Shown here: positions 1 to 13,056 of the stretch, one piece after another
How the letters are laid out: each line of letters opens with the position of its first letter
Numbering within the stretch: the first letter of the stretch is position 1
From: Atrina japonica
Lineage: Eukaryota; Mollusca; Bivalvia; Pterioida; Pinnidae
Direction of reading: 5' to 3'
DNA: 64,000 nucleotides
Assembly: GCA_030159075.1 (NCBI GenBank)
Contig: BROG01000460.1
Location: 134,001 to 198,000 of the forward strand
Notes under the pieces: generated by a model
What the model saw: only the letters and a program-made list of their open reading frames with translations
The model's database searches: none
What the model was told of the DNA's origin: nothing
Made by a program: the position numbers and the translations under genes

Positions 1-105
1 TTCCTTGTTTGACAAGAAACACATATAAAATCAAGGAGTTAATTAGTTCTTGACTGTGGACTCAAAGCGGGTATGACCAGTTGACAGGGGATGCTTAATA
101 TTTCA

Positions 106-119
106 TTTATTCATTTATT
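106..119 (-). promoter_or_regulatory. COQ2 polyadenylation signals (two AATAAA)
   Basis: Read on the minus strand, AATAAA occurs twice, at 119-114 and 111-106, about 55 to 70 nt beyond the COQ2 stop. This spacing fits a short 3' UTR. The cleavage site itself is not visible. Confidence 0.6.
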
Positions 120-172
120 TTGTAAAATATCTCTATAAACAGATACAACAAATTGTCACACTGACACCTGCT

Positions 173-325
173 CTATTTTTCTTTTTCTTTTATCATTTTG
201 CCATCTCTCTTTTCTTTTAACAAAGTTCCCAGTACTATCGCTAAAAACATCACAAATCCCAGCTGGGTATTGGAGCGAAACTTTGACGCACAGTCATCAG
301 CATTGTCCAAATTTACTGTGTAAAG
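173..325 (-). CDS. COQ2: COQ2 last coding exon
   Basis: 153 nt from ATGTTTCAG|CTTTACAC to a TAG at 173-175. It encodes [20 protein letters not shown] followed by a hydrophobic helix and a Lys-rich tail. The DDC-x3-F-x-SN pattern is the conserved C-terminal block of animal COQ2. The final basic tail after the last membrane helix is typical of the family. Confidence 0.93.
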   Translation of the reverse strand, partial: LYTVNLDNADDCASKFRSNTQLGFVMFLAIVLGTLLKEKRDGKMIKEKEK

Positions 326-3300
326 CTGAAACATAACAGCAGAAATTATACATCATATCATCAATTACATGCATCACACATATTTCTGCACTTAAATTGC
401 CATAAATGACTGAAAAACAAATAAAAGAGTCTACAGTACTAACTTTATACTGACATCTGGAATGCTGCAATTATATCTAACAGTATTTTGTTTTCCCCAC
501 ATGGCTATACATAATTTTTAAAATATTAGTACTGTTGAGTTTATATATTTGTATACAGGTGGTGTCATTTTACACGGACATAATACTAATGAGATATAAG
601 AGCATTACAGTAACAATATCATTGATAAAAACTTAAACAAGCATTAGCTGTGTTTTTTTTCAAAATATTTTGTTTCTTCTTTCAATTCTTAAATTGATAA
701 ACAATAACAAAAGAGATATACAAAGACATAAAAAAAAACCTCTTAAATTCCTATGCATTTTGTGAAAATTGCTTGAGACACCCAAGTTTGGCACTTTTTC
801 ACTTGCAACTGATAAATTCAGCTATTACTATTTGTATCTGAATACCACACTAGACCTGAAATTTTCACAAAATATATAGGAATATAAGATTTTTAATGCC
901 TGTGTATAGCTCTATTTATTATTGTACATCAAGTGCAAGTACTAAAAGCAGAAACAAATTGAAATAATTTTTTGGGGTAAACACAGGTTTGCCCATTTAT
1001 ATATAACAAGAGATCCTAGAGGGACCTTGGCTCCCACCATTGAATGTTCTTCATTTGATCTGTGACAGACTGTTCTTTTCTCTTATTTTGTGCGTCAACA
1101 ATGAATTCAAACTAAAACCTAAATATTTTGTCAAGTGCTTTCTCACAAGATTATAACAATACCAAAAATAAATTGCTGTTATCGAAGATAGCTTAACCAT
1201 ACCTGTCAACCTCTAAAATTGAAAATGTTGGTCATGACCTGTATTGAGTAAAATAACAAGAGGCCAATGGCCTCATAGCTCGATGGCAAAAGAAAACAAG
1301 AAACATTTTAAATGTATCCTCAACAAAGCTATTTGTTCCATTTTAAGTGAAAAAAATTGAATTAACATTAAAATACAGAATATATCCAGACTATAGTATA
1401 ACCCTATACACATCCCTTGCTAAAACCTCACTTTTGGACTTATGGCTATGCCCCCATGCATGTGTAACGTTTCCTAGCAGGGTTTTAAGGCTATTATTGG
1501 ATCTGATTTGGATCCTCGTTAAGAGTCTAAAGGTTGAGGCAATATATATAAACATAAACAAATATATACAAATAAGAACCAAACACTACTTGTGCTTTAA
1601 CGATAAAATACGACAACTATAAACTATTCTAACAAGAATTGTCATTTAACTATAGTAACTACTATAACAGTTGTAGGGAATCACAATAATTACTAATTAA
1701 TTACTGAGATTGAATTATTTACAGTGGGTCTCAGAACTTGTATATGTATTTAGGCTACACTGCCAGCTAGTGTGTGTTTTCAGCTCTAGAGTCTGAGACC
1801 TAGGGCTCCAACACAACTCTGTGACTGTGTCTCAGCCTTATACAAAACTATCCCAAAACTAGAAGACAATAGTCACTGTATATCTGTGATAAACAGATTA
1901 CTACTGTCCCGTTCAATTATCTGCTTTTGCTATGTTTTTGGTTCAACTCGCAACTTACAGACTGACCCGAGTGATGTTGGTTCCTTTATTTATATAAATG
2001 GAGGTCAACACTGATTGGTCAATAATTCTTGAATTTCATTGGCTGCTGCTTTGCAGATTTAAATCCTATTTTTGCACAAAATTAGATACAATAAGATTAC
2101 ATGCAAACTGGCCTATCTGTACCACAACAAAGATAAAATATGTGTGCCTTTTGTGCAGACATGAAATGAAACGTAACTATGAACTAAAATAAGTATACTT
2201 CAATTAATTCCAGAGTTTTGGAAGTTTTTCTTATAAAAATAAACACAAAAATAAATACATCATTTATGAAACCGTCACATTACCTACGCTTCTAATCACA
2301 ATGCGTCCCGCATTGTAAACAAAACTAAAGTCACTGTGTAGAAATGAACAATCATATCATGTGTATGAAGCTACATTCTACTTGAAAGCAACAGATTATT
2401 TGATTTCACGGATGGTGGTCTTGACGCCTTCAATTTCATATGTAATAGTTTTTAACGTTTTGATTTTGAACAAGTCTAATTAGATATTTTTGTCACTTAT
2501 GATCAGATCTGAAATTGTATGTACGGGTTCTGTCTAAACCTCAGCAAAGACATGCCTAACACTGGTCCCTGTTTGTACACCAACATCGATAACCTGAGGA
2601 GAAACTTGTTGTTGAACAGTTCTATTTGTCCTTTGACACTTGGTCACCCTACTTCCTTGAAGAGCCTTATCATCAGACTCAAATATAGGTGATTTTTTCT
2701 TTGAGGTTTCTACTGGGTCAGGAGTACATAACCAATGCACAGTAAGGGAATCTTCACCCTACTTCCTTGAAAACCCTTATCATAAGACTCCAATATAGGT
2801 GACTTTCTCTTCGAGATTTCTACTGGGTCAGGAGTACATGAACAAAGCACAGAAAGCAAAACTTGACCAAAACTCATTTGCATATTAATCGTGCGCAAGA
2901 ATTGTGAACAGTCCAGTCTACTGCTTTGGATGTCAATTCTAACACAAGAGTACAATGGTAAAAGGATTGAAAAGTAACATTCTAAAACAAATTTATAATA
3001 TCTTAAAATTCATAAAGGATACTGAACTGACCTTTAATAGCATATGTTTCAACAAGTCTTATTTCATAAAGATCAAAACTTTCTGAGAAATAGCGATAAA
3101 AAACTTTAATTTTCAAAATCCAAGATGACCACCTGGCAGCCATTTAAAGTGATAACAAACTTTTATTTTTAAAATACAAAATGACCGCCTGGCAGCCATT
3201 TTTTATCCGACCCATCTGAAAATGTACACTGCAAAATTAGACCTCAAGGAGAATCTATATGTCAAATTTTATAAAGATCCCTTCAGTACTTTCTGAGAAA

Positions 3301-6300
3301 TAGCAATAACAAGAATTGTTTAAGGAAAGACGACAGACCACGGACGGAGAGTGATAAAAATAACCCACCATTTGTTGATGGTGGGCTAATAAAATGTACC
3401 TGATGAGCCAAATGAGATGCTGTCATAGCAACCCCAAGAAAGTATGGCCATGTTTGATCACACATCACTCCTGTAGCAGCTAGACCACTTGTCATTATAA
3501 CACCAAATCCACAAAGCCATTTTTTCGTGTCTTCGCCAAATTTGAGAGCAGTTGACTTGACACCAATTAGAAGATCATCATACTTGTCCTGAATGTGTTA
3601 GAATTGTAAAACTGTAAACATGTAAAAATGCCACATCAAAACTATTAAATTTATCAAAATCATTTGCATTCTTTTAAGCATTGCATCTAAAATTATGACA
3701 CTCGTGGTTTGGGGGGAATTGTAGGCCTTTTTAAGTATTAATATACAATGTGTTTTGTCAAATGATTATGGCCTTCAGAGGAAACATCTAATAAGGAAAA
3801 CTTCCTTTCAAATTAAATACATTTTCAACATGTTGGCTATAATTCTTTACAAATGAACTTGAAAATATGAATTGTTTGAAAATACCAACTAAGTTCAATG
3901 TTTAATCAGAATGAGAAAAGAGCTGTGCTGTCTACAAAAGGGAACAATGCCGTCGTAATACATGTATTGTGATGGAACAACAACTATTATGTTGAATGCT
4001 ATTAGTTTGTTGCAGTATATTAAGATTAGAATTTAAATGTTTTATTGTGTTCAATTTCAATGTACACATACTGAAAGTTAGTGCATATCAGTCAGGATGA
4101 TGCTCATGCATTCTGTTATATATATATATATACACCATGTACATGTACTTCAATAAAGTGATCAAATATGGTTATAGTATGGATAGCAAATGATTTTAAT
4201 AGAATACTACTTGTGTTAGTCACCTTACAGATGTTTTTTTTTTCTGGTGCTAATTGTTGGCAATATATTGAAATACATAACTAAGAAATTGCAATATCTC
4301 GTGGTACGCTCTCTCTGTATCGTGGCACCCCCAGTTTGTACTACGACATGTTAGTTTCGATGTTTGGTGGTAAAATATTGCATATGTATGTTAATATGTG
4401 TAAAACAAAAGCACATCAAAAGTTATAGATAAAATAAAAAAACTCTTCAACACATCACTTTCTACATTTAGTATATATTTCTTTGTTTTATTGATGTTTT
4501 ATGCCACAGTCAATAATTTTCAGTCAAATGATGGCTGCCAATTTTTAACGATGGACGAGAAAAATTTGGTTGCAATATGCAGAGGAAAAGAGCACCTGTC
4601 TGGCAAACTTCCTCACATCACAGCTGAGGTTCCAACAGGTGCCATACCTGTGGTGACTACAGTCAAGATATGTTGTGGTTCTAATACAACTTTGTTTTAA
4701 TTTATCATCCAGCATCACACAACATTACCTAAATGTAACCATGGTAACAGGAAACTGAGTACATATATTTTATAAATTTAGTATGGACATTTTGATACTG
4801 AAGTATGTAAGACCTGCCTAAGAGACTTAAGACCTTGATTGTATGTCTAATGTGTAAAACCATCTGACTTCCACATTAAATACAAAGGGCTTGACAAATA
4901 AACAATTGCTTTTTTCCAGGCTTAGGTTTTACCTTTCTTGGGACTCAAACCAATGACTTTCTGTATATGCCCTGTCACTGTTAATCCACATACATATCAT
5001 TTCAGCAGCTAAAAAGGTTTACACTCTACTGGTCGGGACCAGTAACCAGCTATAGTGTGAGTTGTGAGTTCATCTTTATTATGTAACACCACTGTATTTT
5101 TCTTCTTTTGTTTAAGAAAAATGTCCATTACCTCATGATTGATATTATAAAAATCTCACAAAATTGTGTTTTATATAGCCAAAATAATGCAATAGCTGAC
5201 TATTGGTCCTAGCCAGTTACTGGTCCCCAACCAGTACATTTATAGATTTACTTTAATCACATTCATCAAAGATAAGATCAGTTTACTTTCTCCCTCTTTT
5301 ATTTTACTTAGTCACCCCTAAAGACCCATTTGGACTTGCCTACATTATTGATTTATGGAGGAGTTCATTGTTTCTCAGGGTTTGATGAGTTATCTACTCT
5401 CAGTGGTAAAGTGGAAGAGCATTCGACTCGCGAGTGGAAAGTCCCAATTTGATTCCCATTACCGGGTCATTCCTAAGTTTTATAAAAAGAAGTGACTGTG
5501 CTTTGCAGGATTTTCGGATGAGATTTAAAACCAAGTTCCCATGTCTCCGAAAGGGTGGCACACAAAAGAACCCTCGCTGCATGGGCATCCGTCTATAGTA
5601 CTGGTCATCATTTGTGGCACTTCACCTGAAGCCGGTGACATTTTAATGACAGTGATTAATTCTTTGAAGGACATAAAACAAGAATAAAAAATAAATATCT
5701 ACAACACAAAGTTAGTTTATATAGACCTATGTGTAGTCAGCACTACAATATGTACAAATGGATAAGTCATTTAATGTTAAAAATGTACTATGTGTAATCT
5801 GAGAATTCATTATTTGACTTACTAAAATATTTAACGATAAGAAATATCTCCAACATTGTGGTATGATTATGCTGTGTTTAATGATGTTTTTATTTCATTA
5901 ATTTTGAATAAAAAAAAAGGGCAACACACAATTTTAAACAAAAAAGTAGTATAAAGACAAAGGTCTGATAAGGATTAGTATGAACAAAGTTACATAACAA
6001 AAGCAACATGACAAAACACCGACATGAACAACAAACAATCAGCAACAAAGTGAAAAGTAAAACATTCCAAATCTGTGATATCTATTTTCAAACATTACTC
6101 ACTTGATGAGCGTAAATTGTGTCATAAAAAATGGTCCAACAGAAGCAGCTGACATATAACGGCAGAACGGCCGCCAGGTCGAGAGAGCCCATTACAGCAG
6201 CCCACCCTAGCAGAGCTCCATAGTTAAACGTTAACCCTAGCAACCAAAACAAACACAAAAATAAAAAACAAACACCTAAGATCTGTAATCTTAAAATTCT

Positions 6301-9300
6301 CATAATCCTTAATGACAATATCAACAAAATTCCAAGAAAATGGTGCATACATTCCTGTTCGTCATACAAGGACCTGTAGATCAAAAAAACTAAATTTAAT
6401 GAAAATCAGCTTGTACACATAAATACATGTATCTAGGTATGCCAATCTGTAGGCTAGCCATCCACAAAAAAACACTGCTAATAAGCATCTCGATATAATT
6501 CTGTACAAAGAAGATGTCCTTACTCTGAAAAGGTCAACAAAATTGAAATGCTACTAATATGTGCTGTTTTGTTACTTTTACAAATTTGAAAACTGTCAAA
6601 TGTCCACCAATATAAACTGCAACAGAAAAGATTGGTGACAAATTAACCAGCTGACACTGCAGACTGGTGACATATTCATGGTTGATACTGCAGACTGGTG
6701 ACATATTAACCGACTAATAAAGATCTACCTGCATCAGACACCTTAGTTGAACTAGCCATCACTGGTCTGACCCTGCCAATGGTAAACACTCATGATCTAA
6801 CATTTTCTATTCATATACAATTCTCCCCAGTATACTACCACTTTTTGTTTTCCTTAGTATTGGTGGTATATCAGGTTTGGCCATATATTGAGGTTTACCA
6901 TTTTTGAGGTGTGGCCATTTTTAAGAACTACCCTATTTACAACTAGCTATACCAATCACAGGACATGTAAATATAAATACCTGGGCTTGGGGATCATGAT
7001 TTTTATCTAACATTAATTATGTACCTGTACTCAAGTGTTTACTTACACCTATTTTTTCACCTGGTCTGGCAACAGGAACAAGGAATTTAACATGCATAAA
7101 TGACCCTTTGTACTGGAAAATCAGTGGGGATGGCGGTATGTGGATTTGGCATTTATAGTGGAGGAACTAGAGAGTTGGAAATTTTTACTTCCAGAGATTA
7201 CGATGATATGCATGTTTGGCGTTATAAGAGAGGGTCACAAGTCAGTAAAGCACTGTATAACATGACATTATAATGAATACAACATTCAAATATTTATAGT
7301 AAATATACGGATGTTTCATTGTAAATCTCTTGTTATTCATAAAATTATACCCCTTGCTGCTATGAAAATGTAATAGGCTCTCATACCCAGCACCAAATAA
7401 CATAAAAGAAAACTAGATCTAGTCTACATTTTTTGAACTATTTTAGAAGCAGAAAATTTCATCTTTTCACTACAATAAAACACAGAGTAAATATACCAGT
7501 TGAAACCTATAACTTACACAGGGTCAGTATTCAATGTATACAAAGCAGATGAAGCCACGGTACTACACCAAGCACAAAATTGTTGCATTCTCAAACTAAG
7601 GACATCTGAAGATGAAACTGACATATTTCACCAATTACCTGGCAGAATACAACAATACAGATGACTGTGTACAAACACACCTTCAAACTGCCCTACAACT
7701 AGGGCCAAAATTTGTTTATTACACCAAATTTAATAGTCATGCATTCTAAACCGGTTTTACAAAACAAAGTCTATATTCCTGAAGAGGAATTTAATTATAG
7801 TGATCATGTAATCCTGGACCCATCCCTGGTATAACCAATATCAAATCTGACATTTCCGAAAGCTTCAGGGGAGTTTTCCTCAAAATTAGCTATACTGGTA
7901 AAGAAGAAAGAGAAGGTCATGACTACATATTGACTTATCATAGACAGAGAGGGTCATGACTACATATTGACTTATCATAGACAGAGAGGGTCATGACTAC
8001 ATATTGACTTACCATACACAAACCAGGTCATGACTACATATTGACTTATCATAGACAGAGAAGGTCATGACTACATATTGACTTATCATATACAGATAAG
8101 GTCATAACTACATATTGACTTATCATAGACAGAGAAGGTCATGACTACATATTGACTTATCATAGACAGAGAAGGTCATGACTACATATTGACTTATCAT
8201 ACACAAACCAGGTCATGACTACATATTGACTTATCATAGACAGAGAAGGTCATGACTACATATTGACTTATCATACACAAACCAGGTCATGACTACATAT
8301 TGACTTATCATACACAAACCAGGTCATGACTACATATTGACTTATCATAGACAGAGAAGGTCATGACTACATATTGACTTATCATACACAAACCAGGTCA
8401 TGACTACATATTGACTTATCATAGACAGAGAAGGTCATGACTACATATTCACTTATCATAGACAGAGAAGGTCATGACTACATATTGACTTATCATACAC
8501 AAACCAGGTCATGATTACATATTGACTTATCATTGTCAGAGAAGGTCATGACTACATATTGACTTATCGTAGACAGAGTAAGTCATGATTACATATTGAC
8601 TTATCATAGACAGAGAAGGTCATGACTACGTATTGACTTATCATAGACAGAGAAGGTCATGACTACATATTGACTTATCATACACAAACCAGGTCATGAC
8701 TACATATTGACTTATCATAGACAAAGAAGGTCATGACTACATATTGACTTATCATACACAAACCAGGTCATGACTACATATTGACTTATCATACACAAAC
8801 CAGGTCATGACTACATATTGACTTATCATAGACAGAGAAGGTCATGACTACATATTGACTTATCATACACAAACCAGGTCATGACTACATATTGACTTAT
8901 CATAGACAGAGAAGGTCATGACTACATATTGACTTATCATAGACAGAGAAGGTCATGACTACATATTGACTTATCATACACAAACCAGGTCATGATTACA
9001 TATTGACTTATCATTGTCAGAGAAGGTCATGACTACATATTGACTTATCGTAGACAGAGTAAGTCATGATTACATATTGACTTATCATAGACAGAGTAAG
9101 TCATGATTACATATTGACTTATCATAGACAGAGAAGGTCATGACTACGTATTGACTTATCATAGACAGAGAAGGTCATGACTACATATTGACTTATCATA
9201 CACAAATCAGGTCATGACTACATATTGACTTATCATAGACAAAGAAGGTCATGACTACATATTGACTTATCATACACAAACCAGGTCATGACTACATATT

Positions 9301-12300
9301 GACTTATCATTTACAGAGAAGGTCATGACTGCGTATTGACTTATCGTAGACAGAGTAAGTCATGATTACATATTGACTTATCGTAGACAGAGTAAGTCAT
9401 GATTACATATTGACTTATCATAGACAGAGAAGGTCATGACTACATATTGACTTATCATACACAAACCAGGTCATGACTACATATTGACTTATCATAGACA
9501 GTGAAGGTCATGACTACATATTGACTTATCATAGACAGAGAATTGACTACATATTGACTTATAGACACAAACCAGGTCATGATTACATATTGACTTATCA
9601 TTGACAGAGAAGGTCATGACTACATATTGACTTATCATAGACAGAGTAAGTCATGATTACATATTGACTTATCGTAGACAGAGTAAGTCATGATTACATA
9701 TTGACTTATCATAGACAGAGAAGGTCATGACTACGTATTGACTTATCATACACAAACCAGGTCATGACTACATATTGACTTATCATAGACAGAGAAGGTC
9801 ATGACTACATATTGACTTATCATACACAAACAAGTCATGACTACATATTGACTTATCATAGACAGAGAAGGTCATGACTACATATTGACTTATCATACAC
9901 AAACCAGGTCATGACTACATATTGACTTATCATAGACAGAGAAGGTCATGACTACATATTGACTTATCATACACAAACCAGGTCATGACTACATATTGAT
10001 TTATCATAGACAGAGAAGGTCATGACTACATATTGACTTATCGTAGACAGAGTAAGTCATGATTACATATTGACTTATCGTAGACAGAGTAAGTCATGAT
10101 TACATATTGACTTATCATAGACAGAGAAGGTCATGACTACGTATTGACTTATCGTAGACAGAGAAGGTCATGACTACGTATTGACTTATCGTAGACAGAG
10201 TAAGTCATGATTAAATATTGACTTATACACAAAACCAGGTCATGAATGTATGTACATTGTATTTACTCTTCACAGACAAATGAGGTCATGATGGTTTGTA
10301 TTTACTTTCCATAGAAAAACTAATGAAGTGAATTAGGTCAATTTTTGACAAATCAGTATCATATTCTGCAAGATAATTGGTGAATATTTCATGAATTCAG
10401 AATTGGTTGATTACTGGAATTGCAATACAAAAATCTTTATTATAAAAACAAGCAAGTGACAGTTAATGACTCATGCAAGTTACATACAAATGTAATAATA
10501 TCCAATTACACCACAAGCATTTGTATATTCCAACAGACATTTCAGTAGTTATGTAAAACACTTCAAAATAATGTTCCTTTATAGTCAGACCTACAGTGGA
10601 TATACATATTATTCCCTATGGTTCCCTTGTGTTCTATTTATAGTACTAACAGCCATTTTAAACTTGGTGGTTATTGTAGGGCAAATGATTTTTGCTGATC
10701 ACAAATAAACTGACCAAATTACAGAATCAATGACTTGAAATGGAAATGGAAAAACAATTGTTAAAACATCAAATTTTTATGAATCTCTTAGGAACAGAGT
10801 CAAACTGTACACTAAGTATAAAGGCTATCTTCTGGTAAGTAATGTAATTAAACATCTGAAGTACGGTAAAACAGTGGCTAACTTTCACCTGACATGATAT
10901 GTATATATCATGATGGTAAATTGGCAAGAAAAATTAATTTATTACTTCATTCACCCCTAAAGTTACAGTTGGACTGGTCTAAATCATTGATTTATAGAAG
11001 AGTTCATGTTTTTCAGGGGTTGATAAGTTAATATCGGTATTCTGCTTAACACTGTATTGAAATTATGGAAGTTTATTATTATCATATACAATAAAGTTTT
11101 TAAAAATTAAAAAGGCAGAATTTGGATTAAATATTAATTTAAAAGGCGTACTGTGAAAACAGCATTATAACAAGAATATAAAGGGCATTGTAACATGAAT
11201 ACCGCATAACAATGCAAAAAAGGCTTTGTAATGCTAATTAAAAAGCATAGCATAATGAAAAAAGGCATAAATTGAAAAGATTAGTTATGGCAAAAATCAT
11301 TGACCCTACTGTTAACATTTTTATAGCAGAAATGACTTCTATGAGGGTCAAGGGGTCCATTTCAAATTTTAATCAAGCCTACAAAGTTTGAACACATCTA
11401 ACAATACTAGATGACTCTGGTCAAGATGATAAACAACACTTGACTATACTTTCTCTCTTCTGCCGAGACACACCATACTGACGACTGCTACTGACAACTA
11501 ATACTGATAATTGATACCGATGACTAATACTGACAACTGATATTGACAACAAATACTGACAACTGATACTGATGACTAATTCTGACGACTAATACTGACA
11601 ACTGATACTGACAACTGATACTGACGACTGATATTGATGATTGATACTGATGACTGATAATGACAACTTATACTGATGGCTGATACTGATGACTATACTG
11701 ACAACTGAAACTGACAGCTGATACTGATGACTGATACTGACAACTGATACTGATGACTGATATTGATGATTGATACTGATGACTGATACTGACAACTGAT
11801 TCTGATGACTGATACTGACAACTGATACTGATGACCGATACTGACAACTGATCCTGACAACTGATATTGACAGCTGATACTGATGACTGATAATGACAAC
11901 TGATACTGATGACTGATACTGACAACCGATACTGACAACTGATACTGATGACTGATACTGACATCTGATACTGACAACTGATATTGACAACTAATACTGA
12001 TGACTGATACTGAAAACTGATTCTGATATCTGATACTGATTACACTGTATAGACAACTAATACTGACAACTGATACTGATGACTGATACTGACAATTGTT
12101 ACTGATGAGTGATAGTGAAACTGATACTGACGGTTGATACTGATGACTGACAACTGTAACTGATGACTGATACTAACAGCTGATACTGATGACTGATACT
12201 GATGATTGATGACTTACTAACAGCTGATGAGTGATAGTTACTGAAACTGATACTGACGGTTGATACTGATGACTGACAACTGTAACTGATGACTGATACT

Positions 12301-12989
12301 AACAGCTGATACTGATGACTGACTGATACTGATGATTGTTACTGATGAGTGATAGATGACTGAAACTGATACTGACAGCTGGTTGACTGATACTGATGAT
12401 TGATGATGACTGACAACTGTAACTGATGACTGATACTAACAGCTGATACTGATGACTGATACTGATGATTGTTACTGATGAGTGATAGTGAAACTGATAC
12501 TGACGGTTGATACTGATGACTGACAACTGTAACTGATGACTGATACTAACAGCTGATACTGATGACTGATACTGATGATTGTTACTGATGAGTGATAGTG
12601 AAACTGATACTGACGGTTGATACTGATGACTGACAACTGTAACTGATGACTGATACAGCTGATACTGATGACTGATACTGACAACAGTTACTGACGACTG
12701 ATATTGACGGATAATACTGAAATGTAGCAGAATATGCATTAGCTGTGTGTAATAGGTGCAGCTGGTAGATTGAAACTGTACCTGATGGGAATAAATTGAG
12801 TCATATATCATTGTATAGAAAACGCAAGCAATGTAAAGTGGTATAACGGGCAGCTGTATACTGCCATGAATGGCAGACCATGCCAGTAACACACCCCAGT
12901 TCAATGTTACACCTGAAACCGCAAAACAAAAAGATAGCTTAGACTTGTATTGATGATAATCTTTGTCTCTGTACCTCTCCCCCCCAACC

Positions 12990-13056
<67 letters not shown>

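Larger units (their letters stand above)
3589..6102 (-). other. COQ2 intron between exons 5a and 6
   Basis: A 2.5 kb intron with no recognised coding sequence. It holds one decayed copy of the tRNA-derived SINE family, one copy of the TTAA-type MITE and a second tRNA-like SINE, each listed separately, plus ordinary AT-rich sequence. Confidence 0.6.

Noticed and set aside
2534..2955. Two related minus-strand ORFs (68 and 81 codons) that might be nested exons
   Set aside because: They arise from a local tandem duplication in a COQ2 intron. The second copy diverges after the shared part and no splice context or known domain supports coding.
5400..5470. tRNA-like sequence that could be a tRNA gene
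   Set aside because: Acceptor stem does not pair and a SINE body follows directly.
7911..10245. Regularly spaced 37-bp repeats that could look like a CRISPR array
   Set aside because: Units abut without unique spacers, the variants are shared between units, and the window is animal DNA.
11473..12720. Many CTGATGA words, the hammerhead core motif, in the 12-bp-type minisatellite
   Set aside because: There is no GAA core or pairing stem in the needed positions. The word is simply part of the repeat unit.
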